This document shows, piece after piece, positions 44,858-52,127 of a stretch of 64,000 bases of DNA. The notes beneath the pieces are model-generated. The model had not been told where the DNA came from and ran no database searches. It saw only the letters and a list, made by a program, of their open reading frames with translations. Position numbers and translations under genes: made by a program. The DNA is from Peribacillus alkalitolerans (GTDB taxonomy: Bacteria > Bacillota > Bacilli > Bacillales > DSM-1321): positions 1-64,000 of the forward strand of contig NZ_JAAGVZ010000010.1 in the NCBI RefSeq assembly GCF_010882125.1. Direction: 5' to 3'. Position 1 is the first letter of the stretch; each line of letters begins with the position of its first letter.

Positions 44858-46090
44858 ATGCAGTTAAAGAAAGAACAGCCTAAAAACGCAGCACTTCCGC
44901 TTCAGAAGAAATCAAATTGGAGTCTTTTATTGGGAGCGGCATTCCTAATGGCCACTTCTGCCATCGGACCTGGATTCTTAACTCAAACGACCGTTTTCAC
45001 GCAGCAGCTGGCAGCGAGCTTTGGATTCGTCATCCTCGTGTCCATTCTTCTCGATATTGGGGCACAATTGAATATTTGGCGGATCCTGGTCGTCTCAGAA
45101 AAGAGAGCTCAAGATGTTGCTAATATGGTCTTTCCTGGACTTGGGTATGTCCTTGCTTTCCTGATAGTTTTAGGCGGGTTGGCCTTTAATATCGGGAATA
45201 TTGCGGGTGCCGGGTTAGGAGCGAATGTTATTTTTGGCGTTTCGCCTGAGATGGGGGCTTTATACAGTTGTGTGATTGCTGTCGCCATCTTTGTAGTAAA
45301 AGAAGCGGGAAAACTGATGGATCGTTTTGCGCAAATCATGGGGTTTGTGATGATTGGTTTGACACTATATGTCGTATTCACGGCCAATCCTCCGGTTGGG
45401 GAGGCAGCAGTAAAATCGTTTTTCCCGGAGAAAATTGATATGCTAGCCATCGTTACGTTGGTAGGTGGAACAGTAGGAGGCTACATTACGTTTGCTGGCG
45501 GGCACCGTCTATTGGATGGCGGAGTAAAGGGGGTTCAGGCTCTCCCACAGGTAACAAAGGGCGCTGTTTCGGCCATCGGGATTGCCTCGATTATGAGGAT
45601 TTTCCTGTTCCTTGCTGCTCTTGGAGTTGTGGCCCAAGGCCTTGCGATCGATCCTTCCAATCCGCCTGCTTCCGTGTTCCAATTGGCTGCTGGGAACATA
45701 GGCTATAAGCTATTTGGAATCGTTATGTGGGCCGCAGCGATTACTTCCGTCGTCGGAGCGGCTTATACCTCCGTTTCATTTATCCGTACATTGAGTTCGA
45801 CTATAAATAAATATCAAAAGTGGGTCATTATTGGATTCATTGTTGTTTCTACCCTAGTCTTTATTTCCATCGGCAAGCCTATCAAAATTCTCATTCTTGT
45901 AGGTGCCGTAAATGGATTGATTCTTCCGCTGTCTCTAGGTGTGATGCTTGTAGCAGCCTATAAGAAGTCTATCGTAGGTGATTATAAGCACCCGATATGG
46001 ATGACCGTCTTCGGAGCGATTGTGGTTGTAGCTATGGCATGTATGGGTGGTTATACAATGTTCACGCAACTACCGCTATTATTTAAGTAA
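44858..46090 (+). CDS. NRAMP-related transporter without the metal-binding motif (YcsG-like)
   Basis: A 410-residue membrane protein with about eleven transmembrane helices, homologous to NRAMP divalent-metal carriers. The TM1 metal motif D-P-G-N is replaced by I-G-P-G-F (residues 36-40), and the TM6 region reads T-F-A-G-G-H (211-216) in place of the A-x-M-P-H pattern. The metal-liganding Asp, Asn and Met are therefore missing, so metal transport is doubtful. Its place between pxpA and the D-glutamate cyclase gene, as with ycsG in B. subtilis, suggests uptake of oxoproline or a related acid. ATG after AAAGGGGG. Confidence 0.85.
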   Translation: MQLKKEQPKNAALPLQKKSNWSLLLGAAFLMATSAIGPGFLTQTTVFTQQLAASFGFVILVSILLDIGAQLNIWRILVVSEKRAQDVANMVFPGLGYVLAFLIVLGGLAFNIGNIAGAGLGANVIFGVSPEMGALYSCVIAVAIFVVKEAGKLMDRFAQIMGFVMIGLTLYVVFTANPPVGEAAVKSFFPEKIDMLAIVTLVGGTVGGYITFAGGHRLLDGGVKGVQALPQVTKGAVSAIGIASIMRIFLFLAALGVVAQGLAIDPSNPPASVFQLAAGNIGYKLFGIVMWAAAITSVVGAAYTSVSFIRTLSSTINKYQKWVIIGFIVVSTLVFISIGKPIKILILVGAVNGLILPLSLGVMLVAAYKKSIVGDYKHPIWMTVFGAIVVVAMACMGGYTMFTQLPLLFK

Positions 46091-46098
46091 ATCTTTGG

Positions 46099-46121
46099 CC
46101 GCAGGAGGAAAGCTCCTGCGG
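46099..46121 (+). terminator. Hairpin within the oxoproline operon
   Basis: CCGCAGGAG pairs with CTCCTGCGG around GAAAG. There is no T run, so it is probably an RNA-stability or partial-termination element between the transporter and the cyclase gene. Confidence 0.6.
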
Positions 46122-46246
46122 TTCAACTTGTCTTCAAGAAGTCGTTATAGGATCAGGATGAAGCCAGTAAAGCTTGATTTTATTTGAAAACGGTCGTCAT
46201 TAGAGTGGCATAACCTGTATAACTTGTAATAGGGAGGAGAAAACAT

Positions 46247-47038
46247 ATGTTTAACATGGCAAATTTGACACCAGCCGAAGCGCGGAAATGGATTAGGGAA
46301 GGAAAGTGGTCCAAACCCACTGCTGGAATCGCAAACGGTTACGCTCAGGCTAATCTGGCTATTTTGCCAAAGGAGCTTGCTTTTGAATTTTTGTTATTTT
46401 GTCAACGGAACCCGAAACCTTGTCCGATCCTGGACGTTACAGAAGCGGGTTCGCCAATTCCAAGACTGGTTGCACCCGGTGCTGATTTGCGAATAGATAT
46501 ACCAAGTTATCGTTTGTATAAGAAAGGGGAACTAGTAGATGAGGTAACAGATATCCAGGGACTTTGGAAAGAGGATATGGTTGCCTTTTTGCTGGGTTGC
46601 AGCTTTTCTTTTGAGAACGCGCTTCTTGAAAATGGCATTCCTATTCGCCATATTGAAGAGGAATGCAACGTGCCTATGTTTAAAACAAACATTCCTTGCG
46701 TGAAAGCAGGACGTTTCGAAGGGCCGATGGTTGTCAGCATGCGTCCTATACCAGCGAAGGATGTGGTCAGGGCGGTCCAAGTGACTTCCCGTTTTCCGGC
46801 TGTTCATGGGGCGCCGATTCACATCGGCGATCCCGAGGTAATCGGAATTAAAGATATTCATCATCCTGACTTTGGTGATCGTGTCAACATCAAGCCTGGT
46901 GAGGTTCCCGTTTTTTGGGCATGCGGGGTGACACCCCAAGCCGTAGCGATGCAGGTGAAGCCGGAGTGGATGATCACCCATGCGCCAGGGCATATGTTCA
47001 TTACGGATAAGCGGGATGAGGAATTTGGAGTGATTTAA
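46247..47038 (+). CDS. D-glutamate cyclase family protein (YcsI, DUF1445)
   Basis: A 263-residue protein of the DUF1445 family, older annotation putative hydro-lyase. It has the expected N terminus (T-P-A-E-A-R-x-x-I-R-x-G), C-S-F-S-F-E near residue 122 and H-A-P-G-H-M-F-I-T-D at the C terminus. Relatives convert D-glutamate to 5-oxo-D-proline, the step that would feed PxpABC. ATG eight bases after GGGAGGAG. The permease gene follows after one base. Confidence 0.88.
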   Translation: MFNMANLTPAEARKWIREGKWSKPTAGIANGYAQANLAILPKELAFEFLLFCQRNPKPCPILDVTEAGSPIPRLVAPGADLRIDIPSYRLYKKGELVDEVTDIQGLWKEDMVAFLLGCSFSFENALLENGIPIRHIEEECNVPMFKTNIPCVKAGRFEGPMVVSMRPIPAKDVVRAVQVTSRFPAVHGAPIHIGDPEVIGIKDIHHPDFGDRVNIKPGEVPVFWACGVTPQAVAMQVKPEWMITHAPGHMFITDKRDEEFGVI

Positions 47039-47039
47039 T

Positions 47040-48326
47040 ATGAGGAAATCGTTAGCTTCCCTCCAGTGGACGCTTATCATGTTGGCGGGATGTGTCGTTG
47101 CTCCGATTACCATTGGGGAAGCATTTCAGCTTTCCCAAGTGGAAATCATTCATTTTGTTCAGAGAGCGCTTTTCGTCATGGGCATTGCCTCTATTCTGCA
47201 ATGCCTCTTTGGTCATAGACTGCCAATCATTGAAGCACCGGCAGCTGTGTGGTGGGGAATTTTCCTGCTATTCGCCGGGCTGGCTAACACACCGCAGGAA
47301 GGAAGTCGCATTCTTGAGTCGCTACAAGTGGGTCTGTTCTTCAGCGGAATCCTATTTGTTGTCTTGAGTTTAACAGGAATCATTAAATATGTAAGAAAAC
47401 TTTTTACCCCCTTGGTTACGGGAACGTTTTTTGTTTTGCTGGTAGCCCAAATGAGTGGTCCGTTTATCAAAGGGATACTGGGAATTGGGTATCTTTCCCC
47501 CATTCTGCAAGTGAAGACGGCCATTGCAGGAGTAATCATCACGATTTGTGCTGTTCTGATGGCAAGAAGCAGAGTGAAAGGTTTGAGGATTTATTCTGTA
47601 CTGTGGGCGATCATTGGCGGATGGATTTTGTTTGGTTTGATGAATCTTAATAAGACAATGCTTCCTGTAAATGACAAGTTTTTTTCCATTCCCCATGTAT
47701 TCCCTTGGGGGATTCCTTCTTTCCGTTTAGATATCATGCTGGTTGCTATCATTTCAACATTGCTATTGATGACCAATTTGATAGCCAGTATAGAGGCCGT
47801 GGAAAAGGCGACAGAAAGCCCTTCCCGTCCGGTTGAACGTAGCTCAGGCTTTTTTTTAGGAATCAGCCAGTTGTTATCATACATATTTGCTACAATAAGC
47901 TTTATTCCGGTTTCCTATACGGCAGGGTTTATCTTAACGACGAGGATGAAGGAACGATTCCCTTTTATTCTGGGAGGCTGCTTGATCCTCTTGATCAGCT
48001 GCTTTCCCATGATTTCTATGTTTTTTTCTATGATCCCTGTTCCGGTTGCCTACGCAGCCATGTTTATTTCCTTTGCCCAAATGCTAGGGCTTGGGTTAAA
48101 GGAATACACTGCGGGACCACTGGATGAACGGAGGATCGTTACCATTGGGATCTCCTTGATGGTTGGAATCGGAAGCATGGCCATTCCTGTCTCCTCTCTT
48201 GTCAAGGTTCCGCCTGTCTTCGTGACATTCCTATCCAATGGCTTAGCGATTGGAGTTGTCACATGTATCTTAATCGAACAAGGGTTGAGGCTATTCGGCC
48301 GGGAAAAATATAGTTCTCAAACTTAG
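47040..48326 (+). CDS. Xanthine/uracil permease-family transporter
   Basis: A 428-residue membrane protein with about twelve hydrophobic segments, resembling the nucleobase:cation symporter 2 (xanthine/uracil permease) family: G-x-x-Q-x-L-F-G-H-R-L-P-I-I-E-A-P near residue 60-75 and a serine/asparagine-rich TM8 region. It is coupled to the cyclase gene with a one-base gap. In this operon it may carry a non-nucleobase substrate such as oxoproline or glutamate; that is inference. No clear terminator follows the gene. Confidence 0.82.
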   Translation: MRKSLASLQWTLIMLAGCVVAPITIGEAFQLSQVEIIHFVQRALFVMGIASILQCLFGHRLPIIEAPAAVWWGIFLLFAGLANTPQEGSRILESLQVGLFFSGILFVVLSLTGIIKYVRKLFTPLVTGTFFVLLVAQMSGPFIKGILGIGYLSPILQVKTAIAGVIITICAVLMARSRVKGLRIYSVLWAIIGGWILFGLMNLNKTMLPVNDKFFSIPHVFPWGIPSFRLDIMLVAIISTLLLMTNLIASIEAVEKATESPSRPVERSSGFFLGISQLLSYIFATISFIPVSYTAGFILTTRMKERFPFILGGCLILLISCFPMISMFFSMIPVPVAYAAMFISFAQMLGLGLKEYTAGPLDERRIVTIGISLMVGIGSMAIPVSSLVKVPPVFVTFLSNGLAIGVVTCILIEQGLRLFGREKYSSQT

Positions 48327-48458
48327 GATGGGCTTTCTCGTTCAACGACGGGGCAGCCTTTGAATGTGAAATACGGTAGAGAAGAAATCAGAGAGTTATT
48401 TTCAATCCGGAGTGAAACTAAGTGAATTTCTATGCATTTGAAATAGGGGAATTTAAGT

Positions 48459-48628
48459 ATGATCTTATTTATTGTTTCTATTATATTTTTTAATTCAATT
48501 GCATATAAAATGAAAAAACATTTATCCAAAAATCCAATTGTTCATATTTGGGTATAACGATATTATTGGTTCTTTCTATTCATTTATTCTTTTTGGAAGA
48601 GAAGAAATGGAGTAAGAAGGGTATGTAA
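48459..48628 (+). pseudogene. Frameshifted small membrane protein
   Basis: ATG at 48459 after AGGGGAAT opens a hydrophobic 32-residue frame ending H-I-W-V at the stop 48555-48557. The neighbouring frame continues at once as a second hydrophobic helix (I-T-I-L-L-V-L-S-I-H-L-F-F-L-E-E-K-K-W) to a stop at 48628. One missing base near 48551 (GGG for GGGG) would join them into a two-helix protein of about 56 residues. It could also be a sequencing error. Confidence 0.5.
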
Positions 48629-48689
48629 GCGAGACAATAAATCAGCTGAAAACTCCAATGGATAATGGGGTTATAAAATTAATAATAGC

Positions 48690-48722
48690 AAAGAAGCTTC
48701 TCGTGGGAGAAGCCTCTTTTTG
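48690..48722 (+). terminator. Rho-independent terminator
   Basis: AAGAAGCTTCTC pairs with GAGAAGCCTCTT, followed by TTTT. It can serve the oxoproline operon or the broken small gene upstream. Confidence 0.85.
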
Positions 48723-48741
48723 TGTGTTAAGGTAGATTCAT

Positions 48742-48912
48742 TTATACTGCTTGTTTCGTGATTTCTATTTCATTCATGGTTATGTTTTTAAATTGAGACT
48801 GGTAATTAGCTAATTCATATTCATCTGATTCTTTAAGTCTATTAAATATAGTTATTGTTGAAAAAATGCAAATTAATAAGATACTGATTATCATCAACCA
48901 AGCAAGAAACAT
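48742..48912 (-). CDS. Small membrane protein of 56 residues, probable Fnr target
   Basis: A frame of 56 residues with a strong site (AAAGGGGGAAATCAA before ATG at 48912). Residues 2-23 form a hydrophobic helix (W-L-M-I-I-S-I-L-L-I-C-I-F), followed by a polar, acidic tail. I do not recognise a family. A perfect Fnr/Crp-type palindrome lies 60 bases upstream with a -10 at the matching distance, so oxygen-dependent expression is likely. It might modulate a respiratory or transport complex; that is speculation. Confidence 0.7.
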   Translation of the reverse strand: MFLAWLMIISILLICIFSTITIFNRLKESDEYELANYQSQFKNITMNEIEITKQAV

Positions 48913-48944
48913 TTGATTTCCCCCTTTTTTTATATCTTAATAAT

Positions 48945-48987
48945 ATTTTATTTAAAATTTCACTTACTGTATGTGACATAAGTCACA
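48945..48987 (-). promoter_or_regulatory. Fnr-type activator box and promoter
   Basis: TGTGACATAAGTCACA at 48972-48987 is a perfect TGTGA-N6-TCACA palindrome. On the minus strand a -10 TAAAAT lies at 48950-48945. With a start at 48938 the box centre sits at -41.5, the classic position for direct activation by Fnr. No matching -35 was found, as expected for an activated promoter. Confidence 0.75.
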
Positions 48988-49216
48988 AAAGCGTGTCAGT
49001 TATCGGCAAGACTTTGTCAAAAATGTGGCAATCACTCTCCTTTTTTTCCGTGTCTATCACCGTCTATATTTTGTCAGGGTTGATTGAGTTTTCTGTTAAT
49101 CGAGAATGCTAGAATGAAATTGCAATAGTATATTGTGAGGGTGGTCTGGCTGCCGGATGCCTTTTCAATATGGAAGGGGCTTTTGCCCTTTTCTTCTTAA
49201 AAGGAGGGAAACTGTA

Positions 49217-49542
49217 ATGGGAGTCATTGAATCGAACATGATTTCAAATCTCAAGAAATTGGAAAAGTCGTTGGTTCCTGATGTAGACAAACCGCTACAG
49301 GAAACTTTCAAGCACATCATTAAGACTCTTGAAGGTATTCACCTTAAGTATCAACACTTGACTGTGGACTTGATAGTTCTAGAAGGACTTTAGAAAAAGT
49401 GATTGAAGGTGTAGATTTAGACCTCCTTGTGAAGAAGTCATATCCACATCCAGTATTAGGACTGATGAGCTTAACGCAATGGGTTTCATATCACGAAAAA
49501 CGACTTTTTGTACAGATTGAAGAAATTAAAGGAATGCTATAA
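49217..49542 (+). pseudogene. Broken DinB-family-like gene
   Basis: The ATG at 49217 after AAAGGAGGG opens a 58-residue frame ending at 49393. The overlapping frame from 49381 continues to 49542 and ends with H-P-V-L-G-L-M-S-L-T-Q-W-V-S-Y-H-E-K-R, typical of the C-terminal end of DinB superfamily proteins. The joined product would be about 110 residues against the usual 150-170, so there is probably an internal deletion as well as a frameshift. Confidence 0.6.
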
Positions 49543-49555
49543 TTAGACAAAAAAA

Positions 49556-49588
49556 ATGGTTCTCCTTAAAGGGAAGAACCACTTTTTT
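49556..49588 (+). terminator. Rho-independent terminator
   Basis: TGGTTCTCC pairs with GGGAAGAACCA (one bulge), followed by CTTTTTT. Confidence 0.85.
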
Positions 49589-49707
49589 AATAAAATCTTA
49601 AGAAAACCTTAATAATTGCTTAAAATAGTATTGCATTTACTCTAAAATGATTATATAATATTTTTTGTAATCAATTTACATGATTCGACAAAATACTACA
49701 AACTTAT

Positions 49708-49781
49708 GCGGGTGTAGTTTAATGGTAAAACCTCAGCCTTCCAAGCTGATGTCGTGAGTTCGATTCTCATCACCCGCTCCA
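49708..49781 (+). tRNA. tRNA-Gly (TCC)
   Basis: Acceptor GCGGGTG/CACCCGC, anticodon TCC in the loop CTTCCAA, encoded CCA. A single tRNA gene in this region. Confidence 0.95.
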
Positions 49782-49792
49782 TACATAGGTCA

Positions 49793-49837
49793 CAACGCAG
49801 TGTTTCGTTACAATGAGAACGAGGCATTGCGTTTTTT
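49793..49837. terminator. Terminator after tRNA-Gly
   Basis: AACGCAGTGTTTCGTT pairs with AACGAGGCATTGCGTT, with TTTTTT after it. It also faces the end of the convergent B3/B4 gene. Confidence 0.88.
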
Positions 49838-49846
49838 AATGTTCTT

Positions 49847-50512
49847 TTAACCTATTATGAAATTTTTAGCCTCCCCACCGTGGATTTGCAAGAACATATC
49901 CTTTAAAGATTGCGTCATTTTTTCTGCTTCTTCTATACTTATAGAAGGGCGTAAGTAAATGAATTGAACGGCATTCTTAGTATCTGTTGTTACTTTCGTA
50001 CGTTCTGAATCGACATACGGACTTCCAAAAGGACCTAGTTCATCACGGGAATGAATCATGTTGAACATGGAATTGGTTCGACCATTAATTCCTTCATATT
50101 CATCGTTAGCTTGTCCGATAGCAAATGTAATATTCCCTTTTATGTGTGCTAAATCATAGATCCCAATAGGAACCTGATATTGAAGTGAAAAGAAGTTATT
50201 TACATCGATCGCCGAATGGACGGAAGGTAAGTAGTTTTGTTTCTTAATACGACGATAAAGTGCTTCCGCAGCATGTCTGTAGCGTGAAGGATCACTACCT
50301 GCAAGTTTAAATGTATCTCTCCACTCCTTAAGTCCTTCAAAACTCATGATTTCCTTTTCGAGCATATCAAAATATAAGGATTCCTGAAAAAGCTGAAGTC
50401 TTCCTTTAAGCATTTGTGGGGAATCTCCTACTTCAATCCCATTGTATTGGATATACCCTATTTTAAAGCCTGGAACTTTTTCTTTTAGTGTTTGGTCTAT
50501 GTATATTTCCAT
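49847..50512 (-). CDS. B3/B4 domain protein (PheRS beta-like)
   Basis: A 221-residue protein consisting of the B3/B4 domain of phenylalanyl-tRNA synthetase beta. Typical segments are P-S-R-Y-R-H-A-A-E-A-L near residue 80, D-V-N-N-F-F-S-L near 105 and R-D-E-L-G-P-F-G-S-P near 163. Free-standing versions may edit mischarged tRNAs or bind amino acids; no function is established. The ATG at 50512 follows GGGAGCTGG; the frame start at 50551 is weaker. Confidence 0.82.
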   Translation of the reverse strand: MEIYIDQTLKEKVPGFKIGYIQYNGIEVGDSPQMLKGRLQLFQESLYFDMLEKEIMSFEGLKEWRDTFKLAGSDPSRYRHAAEALYRRIKKQNYLPSVHSAIDVNNFFSLQYQVPIGIYDLAHIKGNITFAIGQANDEYEGINGRTNSMFNMIHSRDELGPFGSPYVDSERTKVTTDTKNAVQFIYLRPSISIEEAEKMTQSLKDMFLQIHGGEAKNFIIG

Positions 50513-50604
50513 ATGTTCCAGCTCCCATTTGTTTTTCAAATAGTTTATCATATAAATCAGTGATTTTCATAAAGAACGATTCTTAAAGGAAGGAGTGATT
50601 TAAT

Positions 50605-51738
50605 TTGGATTACAATAAGCTTAAAGAAGAGGTTATTCAATATAGTAAAACAATTGGAATCGATAAAATAGGTTTTACATCTGCAGACCCTTTTACTGAG
50701 CTGAAGAATCGATTAGTGAGACAGCAAGAATTAGGCTTTCAATCCGGGTTTGAAGAGAAGGATCTTCAAAGAAGAGTCACTCCTTCCTTATTAATAGAAG
50801 AGCCTTCCTCCATTATCTCTATTGCTTTAGCCTATCCTTCAAAATTAAAAACAGAGCTTCGTAGTAAAAAAGGGGAAAGAAGAGGGATTTTTTGTCGTGC
50901 ATCATGGGGGATGGATTATCACCATGTCCTTCGCGACAGGCTTAAAAAACTTGAGGATTTCCTTGTTGCAAAGGTTCCAGATGTGAAGTTAAAGTCGATG
51001 GTTGATACAGGAGAACTGGTAGACCGTGGTGTTGCCCAGCGTGCTGGTATTGGTTGGAGTGGAAAGAACTGTTCGATCATCACTCCTGAATTCGGCTCCT
51101 ATGTATATTTGGGGGAAATGATCACGAATCTTCCTTTTGAACCTGATGAAGCGATAGAGGATGGATGTGGAAGTTGTACGAAGTGTCTAGATGTATGTCC
51201 TACAGGAGCGCTTGTAAAACCAGGCCAATTGAATGCGCAACGATGCATAGCATTTTTGACACAAACTAAAGGATTTCTTCCAGATGAATTCCGTAATAAA
51301 CTAGGGAACCGATTGTATGGCTGTGATACGTGCCAAACGGTCTGCCCAAAAAATAAAGGGATCGATTTCCATTTTCACGAGGAAATGGAGCCAGATCCTG
51401 AGCTAGTAAAACCATTGCTTCGTCCTTTACTGACAATGAGCAATAAAGAGTTCAAAGTAAAGTATGGCCATATGTCCGGATCTTGGAGAGGGAAAAAACC
51501 GATTCAAAGGAATGCAATTATTGCCTTGGCACATTATAAAGATGAAACTGCGATTGATGAATTAATCCAAGTTATGAAAAACGACACTCGTCCTGTCATC
51601 AGAGGAACCGCTGCATGGGCAGTGGGGAAAATTGGTGGCGAAGGGGCAGAAAATGCCCTTCTGACAGCAAAAGCAAGGGAAGAAGATGCAGAGGTAATTG
51701 AAGAAATAGAAAAAGGATTAGAGTTATTAAAAAACTAA
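50605..51738 (+). CDS. queG: Epoxyqueuosine reductase
   Basis: A 377-residue cobalamin and iron-sulfur enzyme for the last step of queuosine synthesis in tRNA. Two 4Fe-4S motifs are seen: G-C-G-S-C-T-K-C-L-D-V-C-P near residues 190-201 and G-C-D-T-C-Q-T-V-C-P near 240-249. The catalytic Asp lies in V-D-T-G-E-L-V-D-R. A HEAT-like C-terminal domain follows (about 300-377). TTG start after AAAGGAAGGAG. In B. subtilis (yhbA) it sits before yhbB and cspR, as here. Confidence 0.95.
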   Translation: MDYNKLKEEVIQYSKTIGIDKIGFTSADPFTELKNRLVRQQELGFQSGFEEKDLQRRVTPSLLIEEPSSIISIALAYPSKLKTELRSKKGERRGIFCRASWGMDYHHVLRDRLKKLEDFLVAKVPDVKLKSMVDTGELVDRGVAQRAGIGWSGKNCSIITPEFGSYVYLGEMITNLPFEPDEAIEDGCGSCTKCLDVCPTGALVKPGQLNAQRCIAFLTQTKGFLPDEFRNKLGNRLYGCDTCQTVCPKNKGIDFHFHEEMEPDPELVKPLLRPLLTMSNKEFKVKYGHMSGSWRGKKPIQRNAIIALAHYKDETAIDELIQVMKNDTRPVIRGTAAWAVGKIGGEGAENALLTAKAREEDAEVIEEIEKGLELLKN

Positions 51739-51794
51739 AAATTTCTTCTTCCCCTTTTTCTATATTTTGGATATAATATTGTATAAATTTATCC

Positions 51795-52097
51795 GAATAA
51801 AGGCTTTGATGAGAAAAAGTAAAACGATGATATTTTATTCAGAGAGCTTCGGTAGCTGAAAAGAAGCTAAAATACTCGTTTGAACAATGGTCTCTGAGCT
51901 CCGTTCTGAACGTATCCTTTTGAGATATAAGTAGGATACGGCAAGTGTTGGTACTTGTTATCAAAACCACAGTATAGGAGTTTTTTAGCTCAGTACTTGT
52001 TGAGGCTAATAGTGTGAGCTGTTGGCATATTAAGGTGGTACCACGGGATTATCAAACCTCGTCCTTATCTATTTATAGATAAGGGCGGGGTTTTTTT
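51795..52097 (+). promoter_or_regulatory. T-box riboswitch, probably methionine-specific
   Basis: The T-box sequence AGGTGGTACCACGGG at 52034-52047 and a terminator (AACCTCGTCCTTATC paired with GATAAGGGCGGGGTT, then seven T; 52054-52097) are clear. Stem I lies upstream with AGAGAGCTTCGG near 51841 and helix strands CAGAGA/TCTCTG. An ATG at 51887-51889 lies in a plausible specifier position. Uncharged tRNA-Met would favour the antiterminator and allow expression of the synthetase gene downstream. Confidence 0.9.
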
Positions 52098-52127
52098 ATT
52101 TTATCAATTAAAAGGAGGCAAGTAATT

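Noticed and set aside
46532..47113. Minus-strand 193-residue frame opposite the D-glutamate cyclase gene
   Set aside because: Long only because the GC-rich plus-strand gene leaves few stops; the plus strand is a clear family member with a strong site.
48323..48529. Minus-strand 68-residue frame after the permease
   Set aside because: It lacks a ribosome site and opposes the better-supported broken small membrane gene on the plus strand.
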